From: Pseudarthrobacter sp. NIBRBAC000502772
GTDB taxonomy: Bacteria; Actinomycetota; Actinomycetes; Actinomycetales; Micrococcaceae
Assembly: GCF_006517235.1 (NCBI RefSeq)
Contig: NZ_CP041188.1
Coordinates: 1,922,001-1,986,000 of the forward strand
Direction: 5' to 3'
DNA length: 64,000 bases
Below are positions 39,053 through 46,745 of this stretch, piece after piece. The notes below the pieces were generated by a model. The model saw only the letters and a program-made list of their open reading frames with translations, was not told the origin of the DNA and did no database searches. Within the stretch, counting starts at the first letter, position 1; each line of letters opens with the position of its first letter. The position numbers and the translations under genes are program-made.

Positions 39053-39733
39053 CTAGAAGATCACCGGCGGCGCATTCAGGACGGTCTCGTCCACCCGGCG
39101 GTCCACCCATTGGCTGAACGGAATGTCGAGTTCGTACTTGCCCAGGTCGGTGCGCAGGAGGGTCCGCACCGCGGCATTGTCCGGGTTGTTGAGCGATTCG
39201 AAATACTCCACCGACCAGTGGAACCAGCGCATGCAGAACAGGCGCATGGTGAGCCCGTGGGTCACCAGCATGGTGTTGGGGGCGTAGTCCGGTTTGGACC
39301 AGTGCCGGTACAGCGTCTCCATAAAGGATGAGATCCGGTCGTAGACGTCCGAGCCGGATTCGCCTTCCCTGAACCGGTAGAAGAAATGGCCGTAGGCGTT
39401 GCGGAGTTCCTTCTGGTCCTCGATGTCGCCGGTGATCTGGAAGTTGGCCCAGTCCTGCTCACGGAGGCGCGGCTCTTCGATCACCCGCTCCGTGAGATTG
39501 CCGAGGTTGAGTGCCTCCAGGGTCTGGTGAGCCCGCAGGTACGGGGAGACGTAGACGCAAACCTGCCGGCCGTCCAGCTCGCGGCGGATCCGTTCGCCGG
39601 CCGCCGTGGCCTGCGCCAGGCCCAGGGGTGTCAACGGAATCCGGTAGTCCGGGACCCTGTTGTAGATGGACGTATCGACATTGGCCGCGGACTGGCCGTG
39701 CCGGATCATGAAGATTTTCCCTGGCGCGCTCAT
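39053..39733 (-). CDS. Histidine phosphatase (phosphoglycerate mutase-like) family protein
   Basis: A 226-residue protein starting at ATG 39733; an upstream in-frame TTG at 39742 is less likely. The catalytic signature is IFMIRHGQSAANVD at the N-terminus, with the second histidine in MLVTHGLTMRLF. The acid residue region is present (REQDWANFQI). The superfamily includes cofactor-dependent mutases and many phosphatases with small-molecule or phosphoprotein substrates; the true substrate cannot be told. It diverges from the CPBP gene. Confidence 0.88.
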   Translation of the reverse strand: MSAPGKIFMIRHGQSAANVDTSIYNRVPDYRIPLTPLGLAQATAAGERIRRELDGRQVCVYVSPYLRAHQTLEALNLGNLTERVIEEPRLREQDWANFQITGDIEDQKELRNAYGHFFYRFREGESGSDVYDRISSFMETLYRHWSKPDYAPNTMLVTHGLTMRLFCMRWFHWSVEYFESLNNPDNAAVRTLLRTDLGKYELDIPFSQWVDRRVDETVLNAPPVIF

Positions 39734-39865
39734 AAGCCCCAAGCATAGGTGCCGCCCGAAGGACGCTCCCTCACTTTTGGTGCGTTTTCGGAGGACGCTC
39801 TCTCGCTTTGGTCAGCCCCGGCGAGCTGGCCACCCCCGAATCAGCGAAGAACCAGAAACTACAGG

Positions 39866-39871
39866 CAAGAT
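39866..39871 (+). promoter_or_regulatory. -10-like hexamer of leaderless CPBP gene
   Basis: CAAGAT ends 6 nt before ATG 39878, the same hexamer and spacing as at ligA. Confidence 0.5.
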
Positions 39872-39877
39872 GGAACC

Positions 39878-40657
39878 ATGTTGGTTCCCTCCCGCCGTCG
39901 GCTGCGGATTGAAGTCTGGATTGTGCTGGGTCTGTCCCTGGGGCAGTCCGCCGTCTACTCGGTGGTGCAGCTGCTGGACAAGATGACGCGTGCACCGCTG
40001 GCCGAGGGTACGGCCACGCTGAACCGGTCACAGAGCCCCCGCGAATACTTCGACCTCACCTACCAGCTGCTGGACATCATTTTCGCCCTTGTGCCCGTGC
40101 TGCTGGTCATCTACTTCCTCACGGACCAGCGGCAATCCGGCGCCGGAGTGAGCCCCCAAGGCTGGTCCGCCTTCCGGAAGCTGGGGTTCAACTTCGCCCG
40201 GCCGGGCCGTGACCTGCTGCAGGGCTTTGGCCTCGCGGCGCTGATCGGGATCCCGTCGCTGGGCCTCTACGCAGCGGGACGTGCCCTGGGGATCACCACC
40301 GCCATCATCCCCAGCGCGCTCGACTCGTATTGGTGGACGGTTCCCGTCCTGATCCTGTCAGCGCTGCGGCACGCCGTCGTGGAAGAAGTCATTGTGGTGG
40401 GCTACCTCCTGGACCGCTTCGGCAAGTTCGGCTGGAGCATGCCCCTGGCCATCTTCACCAGCTCGATGCTCCGCGGCAGCTACCACCTTTATCAAGGCTT
40501 CGGGCCGTTCATCGGCAACGCAGTGATGGGCGTGGTCTTCGCCTGGCTCTACACAAAGACCAAGCGGGTGATGCCGCTGGTTGTCGCACACGCGCTGCTG
40601 GACATCGTTGCCTTCGTTGGCTTCAGCCTCTTTGGCAGGGCTGTGGGCCTGGGGTAA
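39878..40657 (+). CDS. CPBP family intramembrane protein (CAAX protease-like)
   Basis: A 259-residue membrane protein with about seven hydrophobic segments, related to Rce1-type intramembrane proteases. ATG 39878 is chosen because CAAGAT sits 6 nt upstream and the longer frame from 39749 adds an unlikely extension. Motif 1 reads EEVIVVGYLL, so the Glu pair (169-170) is kept but the usual Arg is Val174. Motif 2 is SSMLRGSYHLYQG and motif 3 is VVAHALLDIV. Activity is therefore uncertain. Confidence 0.85.
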   Translation: MLVPSRRRLRIEVWIVLGLSLGQSAVYSVVQLLDKMTRAPLAEGTATLNRSQSPREYFDLTYQLLDIIFALVPVLLVIYFLTDQRQSGAGVSPQGWSAFRKLGFNFARPGRDLLQGFGLAALIGIPSLGLYAAGRALGITTAIIPSALDSYWWTVPVLILSALRHAVVEEVIVVGYLLDRFGKFGWSMPLAIFTSSMLRGSYHLYQGFGPFIGNAVMGVVFAWLYTKTKRVMPLVVAHALLDIVAFVGFSLFGRAVGLG

Positions 40658-40723
40658 GGCGGCCGTGGTTCCCGTGCCGCACAGGTGAACTGAACCGGGT
40701 CCGGCCTTAAAGGATTCGGCCAC

Positions 40724-40757
40724 CATCGGTGGGTGGCATCATTGGCACCCGCTGATG
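40724..40757. terminator. Hairpin between convergent CPBP and VOC genes
   Basis: CATCGGTGGGTG can pair with CACCCGCTGATG around a 10-nt loop, in the middle of a 125-nt convergent intergenic region. Confidence 0.5.
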
Positions 40758-40782
40758 GCGGCCGAAGCTATTGAACGTGCAA

Positions 40783-41421
40783 TCAGATGGTGACTGCTCC
40801 GGTAGCGGTTTCGAAGGTTACGGACAGGATGCCCGGGGTTCCATGCGGAGCCACCCAGTCAACGGCCACATCCTCCAGCGGCTTCTCGACAGGTTCGCCC
40901 AGCCATTCCGTCACGCGTTCGGCGGAACCGGCTATGGTCAGGCAGCTCATCTTGACGTTGCTCTCATAGGCGTTGGACGGGTGCAGGGCGGGGTCACCCT
41001 CCCACTTGAGCATGTACGGGACCTGGGGGTCCGCGATCAGGCCCAGGATGCCGATCTGCTTCCAGACCAGCTCGCGGCCGTCCGGGAACTTGCGGTTGCC
41101 GTTGACGGCGGCGCGGCCCAGGCGGTTTTCGAACGGAGCGAGGTCGTCCACTTCGACGCACCAGCCCATCCAGCCGCCGCCGGCCTCGGACCGGGCCCGG
41201 ACAGCCTGCCCGAAGGGAGCCTTGTCCGATGCCGGGTGGTTCAGGACCTCCACGACTTCCAGGTATTTATGGCCCGCGAGGGGAATAATCATGTTCCGGG
41301 TTCCAAACCGGGGGTGCACTCCACCCTTCACGGCTTCAACGCCGAGGGCGGACGAAATACGTTCGGTGGTGGCAACGAGGCCATCTTGTTCACAGGCGTA
41401 AGAGACGTGATCCATGCGCAT
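40783..41421 (-). CDS. VOC superfamily (glyoxalase-like) protein
   Basis: A 212-residue protein of the vicinal-oxygen-chelate fold, glyoxalase-like domain type. It begins MRMDHVSYACEQ, a typical first beta strand with a metal-ligand His. HPRFGTRNMIIPLAGHKYLEVVEV is the second strand pair with the conserved Glu. Function and substrate are unknown. It is transcribed towards the CPBP gene and away from the metY remnant. Confidence 0.85.
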   Translation of the reverse strand: MRMDHVSYACEQDGLVATTERISSALGVEAVKGGVHPRFGTRNMIIPLAGHKYLEVVEVLNHPASDKAPFGQAVRARSEAGGGWMGWCVEVDDLAPFENRLGRAAVNGNRKFPDGRELVWKQIGILGLIADPQVPYMLKWEGDPALHPSNAYESNVKMSCLTIAGSAERVTEWLGEPVEKPLEDVAVDWVAPHGTPGILSVTFETATGAVTI

Positions 41422-41456
41422 GCCATCATCTTGGCACTTTGTGATCCGGCTCTCAG

Positions 41457-41473
41457 CTAAGGGTAGCCTTACC
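41457..41473. promoter_or_regulatory. Possible iron-box-like sequence (IdeR/DtxR type)
   Basis: CTAAGGGTAGCCTTACC resembles the actinobacterial IdeR/DtxR operator. It lies 36 nt upstream of the VOC gene start and upstream of the metY remnant. The match is partial and no iron-uptake gene is adjacent. Confidence 0.25.
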
Positions 41474-41625
41474 GGAATCCTGATGCGTCACGAGTGGACA
41501 TTCCGCCGGGAAGCAGGAGAATAAACGGCCCGCTGACCACGTCCATCACAATCCTGTTCGCGTCAGGCAAGGCTTCCCGCACTGAACGCAACCGAGCAGC
41601 GCCACACCACATCAAGGAGCCTTGA

Positions 41626-41853
41626 ACGTCGAACGGATGGTCTTTAGAAACCCGCCAGATCCACGCTGGCCAGGAGCCGGACAGCGCCACCGGCGCACGG
41701 CGCTCCAACCCCATGCAGGATGCCGTGGAGCAGAGGATTGCCAGCCGGGAGGGCGGACTCGCGGGGCCGCTGCTGAGCTCGGGACAGGCCGCTGGAACCT
41801 TTGTCATCCTGAACATCTCCCCCCGCAAGGACGCGGCCGGCCAGCCGCAGTAG
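41626..41853 (+). pseudogene. metY: Remnant of O-acetylhomoserine sulfhydrylase (metY), start codon ACG, large deletions
   Basis: This frame translates to a short relic of MetY: WSLETRQIHAGQEPDSATGA is the N-terminus of the enzyme. It jumps, through an in-frame loss of about 35-40 residues, to NPMQDAVEQRIASREGG and LLSSGQAAGTFVILNI, then runs into a stop. AAGGAG (41614-41619) is still in place 6 nt before codon 1, but that codon is ACG, with an in-frame TGA directly before it. All of the catalytic domain with the PLP lysine is gone. metX lies 195 nt downstream, the usual neighbour of metY. Family assignment rests on recognised motifs. Confidence 0.8.
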
Positions 41854-41884
41854 GCCTCCCGCGAAGTCATAACCAGTCACACGC

Positions 41885-41914
41885 TTAGCAATAGACCGGG
41901 GCTGTTCGTACACT
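41885..41914 (+). promoter_or_regulatory. Promoter of the SAM-IV riboswitch-metX transcript
   Basis: TTAGCA (-35) and TACACT (-10) are 18 nt apart, which places the transcription start around 41921, right at the riboswitch P1 stem. Confidence 0.55.
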
Positions 41915-41919
41915 CAAAG

Positions 41920-42025
41920 CAGGTCATGAGTGCCAGCGACAGCCCCGGCTTGCTGGCCGGCAACCCTCTTTTGCGGTGGGGTGCCCCGGGTGAGGACCTG
42001 GCCTGCCGGTCAATTGACGGTGGGC
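41920..42025 (+). promoter_or_regulatory. SAM-IV riboswitch controlling metX
   Basis: The RNA has the conserved SAM-IV core: GGTCATGAGTGCCAGCG, then CCCCGGCTTGCTGGCCGG, CAACCCTC, GCGGTGGGGTGCCCCGGGTGA, and closing GACCTG. P1 pairs CAGGTC (41920-41925) with GACCTG (41995-42000). A further stem-loop (42001-42025, with TCAATTGA at its tip) follows and may be the distal SAM-IV helix or the expression platform. SAM-IV elements are known from actinobacteria upstream of methionine genes, lowering expression when S-adenosylmethionine is plentiful. A long reading frame through this RNA is not a gene. Confidence 0.9.
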
Positions 42026-42048
42026 AAGCGCATAGAAAAGGTCCTTCC

Positions 42049-43164
42049 ATGACGATTACGATTTCCCGTACTGCAGCACCCGGAAACGGGGTGGTCCGTT
42101 ACGCCAGCATCGGCGGACTCGAGCTCGAAGCCGGCGGTTACCTCCCGGAAGTCACCCTCGGTTATGAAACGTGGGGAACCCTCAACGCGGACGGCTCCAA
42201 CGCCGTCCTGATTGAGCACGCCCTGACCGGAAGCACGCACGTGACCCGCGGCGACAGTGACGAGCCCGGCTGGTGGGAACAGCTGGCCGGACCCGGTGCG
42301 CCGGTGGACACTGACAGGTTTTTTGTGGTCTCCATCAACATCGTGGGCGGCTGCTACGGCTCCACCGGGCCGTCCTCGGTTGCCCCGGACGGCAAGCCGT
42401 GGGGGTCCCGGTTCCCTTTGGTAACGCTGCGGGACACCACCGCGGCCGAGGCCAGGCTGGCTGACCAGCTGGGAATCCCGAGCTGGTACGCCGTGCTGGG
42501 CGGTTCCATGGGCGGCGCGCGGGCCCTGGAATGGGCGGTCACCTACCCGGAACGGGTTCAGCGGTGCGCCGTCATCTCGATCGGTGCCGCCAGCACGGCC
42601 GAACAGATCGCATTCGCCCAGGCGCAGACGCTCGCCATCCGCCAGGACAGCAATTTTAACGACGGCGACTACTACGGCGGTCCGCTGCCGGAGGACGGAC
42701 TGGCCCTGGCACGGCGCATCGCGCACATCACCTACCGCTCCGCCGAGGAATTCCATGGCCGCTTCGGCCGGTCGGCCCAGCACCCCGAATCGCCGTTCCA
42801 GGCGGCAGCGCTGGGGGAGCGGGGCCGCTACCAGGTGGAAAGCTACCTGGACCACCAGGGCAAGAAGCTGGTGCGGCGCTTTGATGCCAACAGCTACATC
42901 GCCATCACCGACGCCCTGATGAGCCACGACGTCTGCCGCGGGCGGGGCTCGCTGAACGAGGCCTTGGGCCGGGCCACCGCCAGGTTCTTCGTGGCTGCGG
43001 TGAACAGTGACCGGCTGTACTTCCCGTCCCAGTCCCGTGAACTGGCTGACGCGCTCCCGGGCGACGTGGACGTGCACGTTATTGAGGCCCCGATCGGCCA
43101 CGACGGCTTCCTGACCGAGATCGGCCAGCTCGGCGTTCAGCTCCGAGACACCTTCCTCATCTAA
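42049..43164 (+). CDS. metX: Homoserine O-acetyltransferase
   Basis: A 371-residue alpha/beta-hydrolase-fold enzyme that acetylates homoserine from acetyl-CoA, the first committed step to methionine. ATG 42049 with AAAAGG upstream is chosen; a longer frame from 41926 would run through the riboswitch. The nucleophile elbow is GGSMGGARALEWA, with DRLYFPSQS and GHDGFLTE carrying the Asp and His regions. It is directly under the SAM-IV riboswitch. Its usual partner metY is a relic upstream, so the acetylhomoserine made here must be used by a sulfhydrylase or cystathionine gamma-synthase encoded elsewhere. Confidence 0.95.
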   Translation: MTITISRTAAPGNGVVRYASIGGLELEAGGYLPEVTLGYETWGTLNADGSNAVLIEHALTGSTHVTRGDSDEPGWWEQLAGPGAPVDTDRFFVVSINIVGGCYGSTGPSSVAPDGKPWGSRFPLVTLRDTTAAEARLADQLGIPSWYAVLGGSMGGARALEWAVTYPERVQRCAVISIGAASTAEQIAFAQAQTLAIRQDSNFNDGDYYGGPLPEDGLALARRIAHITYRSAEEFHGRFGRSAQHPESPFQAAALGERGRYQVESYLDHQGKKLVRRFDANSYIAITDALMSHDVCRGRGSLNEALGRATARFFVAAVNSDRLYFPSQSRELADALPGDVDVHVIEAPIGHDGFLTEIGQLGVQLRDTFLI

Positions 43165-43197
43165 GCGACAGAGGACACTTGAGCCCCTGCCCTTAAA

Positions 43198-43249
43198 CGC
43201 GAGAGGACACTTGAGGCCCTGGAATCAGTGCCTCAAGTGTCCTCTCGCG
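43198..43249. repeat. Perfect 20-bp inverted repeat (terminator-like) between convergent genes
   Basis: CGCGAGAGGACACTTGAGGC and its exact complement are separated by 12 nt. A partial third copy (AGAGGACACTTGAG) stands at 43170-43183, right after the metX stop. It separates metX from the convergent SHOCT gene. Confidence 0.7.
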
Positions 43250-43261
43250 CTGACTAAGGGA

Positions 43262-43807
43262 TTAGCCGTTCATGATGTCGGAGCGGCGCTTCATGTAGTC
43301 CTCCATGGCCAGCTCGCCGTTGCTGTACTGCTGGTCGAGTTCGGCCAGTTTCCGGGCACGGTATCCCTGCGGGCCCGACGGCGGCAGGGGAATGCCGGGG
43401 GCGGCAGGCTGCTGCGGTGCTTCCGCGCGCTGCTCCGGCATCCGCTGCTCCGGCACCGGCTGGCCGTTGGGTTGCGGCTGGCCGTACGGCGGGAACTGCT
43501 GATCCGCAGAAGGAATCGGCTGCATGGGCGGCAACGGCTGGCTCGGCGGCAGGGGCTCCGGGCTCATGATCTGCCGGAAGCCGCCACTCATGTAATCCTG
43601 CTGCGTGTAGCCGTCACGGGGCTGCTTGTTCTGCGGCCCCGGGTACTGATCGCTGCCCTGGTACTGCCCGCCGCCTGGAAACTGCTCGGGGTAGCGCCCG
43701 GAAAAGCTCTGCTCCTGGTTCCGTTTGTTCACGGATTTCCGGTACATCCGCATCGCCATCGGTATTACGAACGACAGAATGATGATCCAGAAAAACAAGC
43801 TGTTCAC
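43262..43807 (-). CDS. Membrane-anchored SHOCT domain protein
   Basis: A 181-residue protein starting at GTG 43807; a longer frame to 44026 overlaps the upstream gene. Residues 2-22 form one membrane helix (SLFFWIIILSFVIPMAMRM). A long Gln/Pro-rich linker is followed by a C-terminal SHOCT-like module (RKLAELDQQYSNGELAMEDYMKRR), a short helical motif often found at the ends of membrane proteins and thought to mediate oligomerisation. Last gene of a minus-strand group with the winged-helix and SGNH genes. Confidence 0.8.
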   Translation of the reverse strand: MNSLFFWIIILSFVIPMAMRMYRKSVNKRNQEQSFSGRYPEQFPGGGQYQGSDQYPGPQNKQPRDGYTQQDYMSGGFRQIMSPEPLPPSQPLPPMQPIPSADQQFPPYGQPQPNGQPVPEQRMPEQRAEAPQQPAAPGIPLPPSGPQGYRARKLAELDQQYSNGELAMEDYMKRRSDIMNG

Positions 43808-43820
43808 GGTGTAGCGCCTC

Positions 43821-45056
43821 TCATATGTGTCCTTCCAGCTTAACCCCGGAGCCCACACGGACGGCCGGGATGCCCAGGAAGGCCCCGTACCGGTCCACGG
43901 CGTCCTGCACGGCATCCTCCACAGCCGGCCCCGCGGCAGCGGACAGCCGGATATCCAGCTCACAGCGGCCGGGGAACATGGTGTGCCGCCAGCAGCCGGC
44001 CATCCGCCCGTCCAGCAGCACCACATGCATCGGATCCCCGGCGACCGGGAACGCCGGAGCGCTGCCGCCCAGGTAGTGCCGCGTTGCTGAATAGCCCATC
44101 ACGTATTCGTCGTAGCACTGGATCAGGTCGATCCGGGGCCCGGCCGCGGCCGCGGCATTGCCGGGTTCCGAACCGCCCTCCGCGCGGGCGTCGAAATAAT
44201 GCTCGACGCCGTCAATCACCGACGTTGCCAGCGTTTCGGGAGCAGCCGCCAGGGTCTGTTGGAGGCCGAGCCGCACGTCGGCCATGGTGAGCCCGGACCA
44301 ATCGGCGCAGTCCTTGACCGTGGCCGGCCCGCGGCTGGTGAAGTAGCGCCGGACGAGCTCGCTGAGCGCTTCGGCCCGGGTGGGCGGCATGGCCGGACCG
44401 GCAGGTACACGCTCGTCAAAAAGGGCGTAGGTCTGCTTCAGGGCCCCGCCCCGACTGCGCACTGGCGACCCGCTGGTCAGGATCCCGCTGATCTCGGCGT
44501 GCATGATCAGGTAGGCCAGCCCGAAGCCGGTGGCTGCGAACCCTTCGTCCTGCAGCCGCGCAGCCAGCTGTTCGCGGGTCAGGTGTGGCCCGCCCCGGAC
44601 GGCTTCGGCCAGGACCTGTCCGCTCCGGCCAGCGGCGGCGGCATCAATCCCGGACTGCCTGTACATGCCCGCGTTGCCCTGGTGAAGCCGCGGCGCGGAC
44701 AAGGCCGTCAGCCAGCGAAGATCCTCGCGGTGCACAAAATGCCAGGTGGGCCGCAGGATATGGGTGCGCAGGATGCGCCCGTCGGACACCGCCTCCTCCA
44801 CCTCCGGGGCTGTGGCCACCGCAGCCTCCGAAGCACCACGACGAGACGGGGCCCCGCCGGCAGGTCCAAGACTGCCGGTCCTTTGCGCCAGGCTCCAGCG
44901 GGCGTAAGGAAACTCCTGCGCCTGGACAGCCAGCAAGTGCCGGACGGCGTCCTCCGGGGCGCCCAGGCCGGGCCCCCGCAGCCGTTGGGCGTGAAGCCGC
45001 CGCCGCACCACCTCGTCCGGATCCATGGCTGTCCGGGAGAGCTGTCCCTGGCTCAC
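43821..45056 (-). CDS. Winged-helix DNA-binding protein, AlkZ-like (HTH_42 family)
   Basis: A 411-residue protein of the family that includes the AlkZ/YcaQ DNA glycosylases. The motif LLAVQAQEFPYARWSL near residue 40 contains the Gln-x-Gln signature of these enzymes. Winged-helix repeats continue through the middle (SELVRRYFTSRGPATVKDCADWSGL). AlkZ relatives unhook alkylated or cross-linked bases; here activity is inferred from the family only. The start is taken as GTG 45056, with an ATG at codon 11 as the alternative. It lies 12 nt after the SGNH gene. Confidence 0.82.
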   Translation of the reverse strand: MSQGQLSRTAMDPDEVVRRRLHAQRLRGPGLGAPEDAVRHLLAVQAQEFPYARWSLAQRTGSLGPAGGAPSRRGASEAAVATAPEVEEAVSDGRILRTHILRPTWHFVHREDLRWLTALSAPRLHQGNAGMYRQSGIDAAAAGRSGQVLAEAVRGGPHLTREQLAARLQDEGFAATGFGLAYLIMHAEISGILTSGSPVRSRGGALKQTYALFDERVPAGPAMPPTRAEALSELVRRYFTSRGPATVKDCADWSGLTMADVRLGLQQTLAAAPETLATSVIDGVEHYFDARAEGGSEPGNAAAAAGPRIDLIQCYDEYVMGYSATRHYLGGSAPAFPVAGDPMHVVLLDGRMAGCWRHTMFPGRCELDIRLSAAAGPAVEDAVQDAVDRYGAFLGIPAVRVGSGVKLEGHI

Positions 45057-45068
45057 GCCGGGCCGCCG

Positions 45069-45935
45069 CTAGTGCCGGGCGTCGGTGGTGCCCAGCGGCC
45101 CCTCGCCGGATCCCAACGGAACGCCCGGGCCGAACACGGGTCCCGGCGTCGGGCGTTTTGCGGTGATTCCGTCGCCGGAGGAGCGGTGGCGCAGCCGCCG
45201 CACCACCCACGGGACAAAGTACTCGCGGGCCCACACCAGGTCCTCGGAGCGGGCTGCCCGCCACGTGCGGGCGGGCAGGGGCTTGGGCCGGAGCGGCTCA
45301 AGCGTGTGGTCCACGTTCAGCGATTCCAGCACCATGGCGGCGATGGTGTGGTGTCCCAGCGGCGAAAAATGCAGGCGGTCCTCGTCCCACATCTGCGGAT
45401 CGTTCAGCTGCTTAAGCGACCACATGTCGGCGATGATGGCGTCATGGCGGGCGGCCACGGTGCGGAGGTTCTCGTTGTAAATGGCCACCTTGCTGCGGAT
45501 CCGTCCCAGAACCGAGGAACCGGTATCCGGACCGTTGAACAGCACCACCGTGGCGCCGCCCATGGCCAGGATCTGGACCACGGAATCAAGTTTTTCGGCG
45601 AGGGCGTCGGGGTCGCCGCCGGGCCTGATGAGATCGTTGCCGCCGGCGGAAAGGGTTATCAGGTCCGGCTTCAGCGCCAGGCACGGAGCAAGCTGCTGGT
45701 CCACGATCTGCTGCAGCAGCCGGCCGCGGACGGCCAGGTTGGCATAGGCGAAGTCGGCCTGGCCCCTGCCCAGTTCCTCGGCCACCCGGTCCGCCCAGCC
45801 GCGGAAGCCGCCGGGGCTTGTGGGGTCGGGGTCGCCGATGCCCTCGGTGAACGAATCCCCCATCGCCACATAGCGGCTCCAGGGGTGGGCTTCCGTGGCC
45901 CTGGGCGGGCTCTGCATGGCTTTTGCTTCATTCAC
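45069..45935 (-). CDS. SGNH/GDSL hydrolase family protein
   Basis: A 288-residue esterase/lipase-fold enzyme. Block I is VAMGDSFTEG with the nucleophile Ser, block III is SAGGNDLIRPG with Asn, and block V is DEDRLHFSPLGHH with the Asp and His. No signal peptide is seen, so it is probably cytoplasmic. Substrate unknown. The start GTG 45935 has CAGGAT ending exactly 6 nt upstream, fitting a leaderless message. First gene of the SGNH / AlkZ-like / SHOCT group; divergent from the carboxylesterase gene. Confidence 0.92.
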   Translation of the reverse strand: MNEAKAMQSPPRATEAHPWSRYVAMGDSFTEGIGDPDPTSPGGFRGWADRVAEELGRGQADFAYANLAVRGRLLQQIVDQQLAPCLALKPDLITLSAGGNDLIRPGGDPDALAEKLDSVVQILAMGGATVVLFNGPDTGSSVLGRIRSKVAIYNENLRTVAARHDAIIADMWSLKQLNDPQMWDEDRLHFSPLGHHTIAAMVLESLNVDHTLEPLRPKPLPARTWRAARSEDLVWAREYFVPWVVRRLRHRSSGDGITAKRPTPGPVFGPGVPLGSGEGPLGTTDARH

Positions 45936-45941
45936 GGTCCT

Positions 45942-45947
45942 ATCCTG
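45942..45947 (-). promoter_or_regulatory. -10-like hexamer of leaderless SGNH hydrolase gene
   Basis: CAGGAT on the minus strand, 6 nt before GTG 45935. Confidence 0.5.
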
Positions 45948-45979
45948 CCTCCTTGCTCACAAGCTACGCCACCGTAGGT

Positions 45980-45997
45980 AGTTACCGCTGGGTAACT
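45980..45997. promoter_or_regulatory. Palindromic operator candidate in the carboxylesterase promoter
   Basis: AGTTACCGCTGGGTAACT has 7-bp perfect arms and a 4-nt centre. It overlaps the likely -10 (TAACTG, 45993-45998), which ends 5 nt before ATG 46004, so a bound repressor would block initiation. Confidence 0.45.
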
Positions 45998-46003
45998 GTA
46001 AGA

Positions 46004-46663
46004 ATGGAAACCATGACTGACGCCCAAGTATTTCCCGCCCCCGTTGTTCTGTGGTCCCGGCCGGAGGACCAGCGCTCCGGAAAGCCACTGCTGGTGCTGC
46101 TCCACGGCTACGGCGCCAACGAACAGGACCTGCTGAGCCTGGCGGATTTGCTTCCCGAAGACTTTGTTGTTGCCTCACTCCGGGCGCCACTGGCCACGGG
46201 CCCCGGGTTTATGTGGTTCCCCCTGACGGCCTCCATCGAGTACACGCTCGACGCCGTCAAGGCTGGAGCCGGTTACGTACAGCACTGGATCGACACCGTC
46301 AAAGCCGACCACCCGTCGGTGACGCTGCTCGGCTTCTCCATGGGAATGGCGATGGCCACCACGCTGCTCCGGCAGCGCCCCGCTGACTACGCCGCCGTCG
46401 TCGGGCTTTCCGGTTTTGTGGTCAACGCGGACGGGGACCCCACGTTCAAGGATGGCGAGCTGGACGGTACAGTGCCGCTCTTCTGGGGCCGCGACCAGCA
46501 GGACCCCGTGATCACGCCCGACAAGATCGAGTACACCATGGGCTGGGTGCGCGGACACGTCAAGCTCACCAAGGTGCTCTACACGGGCATGTGGCACGGC
46601 ATCAACCAGCAGGAAATCGGGCACGTCTCCGAGTTCCTGACGCACGAGGTGCTGAACAAATAA
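46004..46663 (+). CDS. Phospholipase/carboxylesterase family alpha/beta hydrolase
   Basis: A 219-residue serine hydrolase. The oxyanion loop is LLHGYGANEQDLL, the nucleophile elbow GFSMGMAMA, the acid lies in the GRDQQDPVITP region and the catalytic His in GMWHGINQQE. No signal peptide. The family hydrolyses short-chain esters, with true substrates often unknown. ATG 46004 is preferred because the -10-like TAACTG is 5 nt upstream; ATG 46013 is an in-frame alternative, and the frame back to 45923 crosses the promoter. Confidence 0.9.
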   Translation: METMTDAQVFPAPVVLWSRPEDQRSGKPLLVLLHGYGANEQDLLSLADLLPEDFVVASLRAPLATGPGFMWFPLTASIEYTLDAVKAGAGYVQHWIDTVKADHPSVTLLGFSMGMAMATTLLRQRPADYAAVVGLSGFVVNADGDPTFKDGELDGTVPLFWGRDQQDPVITPDKIEYTMGWVRGHVKLTKVLYTGMWHGINQQEIGHVSEFLTHEVLNK

Positions 46664-46673
46664 ACGTACGACG

Positions 46674-46702
46674 GCGGCCGGCGGCACAGTGCCGCCGGCC
46701 GC
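46674..46702. terminator. Perfect GC-rich hairpin between convergent esterase and S4 genes
   Basis: GCGGCCGGCGGCAC and GTGCCGCCGGCCGC pair around a single A, 11 nt after the esterase stop. A likely two-way terminator. Confidence 0.6.
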
Positions 46703-46745
46703 TTACGCTGTCCTCACCGTCTGAGGCTGAGCCAGGCCTGTTAAA

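Noticed and set aside
41926..42048. Extension of metX upstream to GTG/ATG-like starts in the same frame
   Set aside because: These bases form the SAM-IV riboswitch; translating it would be an artefact.
44199..45977. 592-codon plus-strand frame over the AlkZ-like and SGNH genes
   Set aside because: Spans two genes with clear motifs on the other strand and has no recognisable domain.
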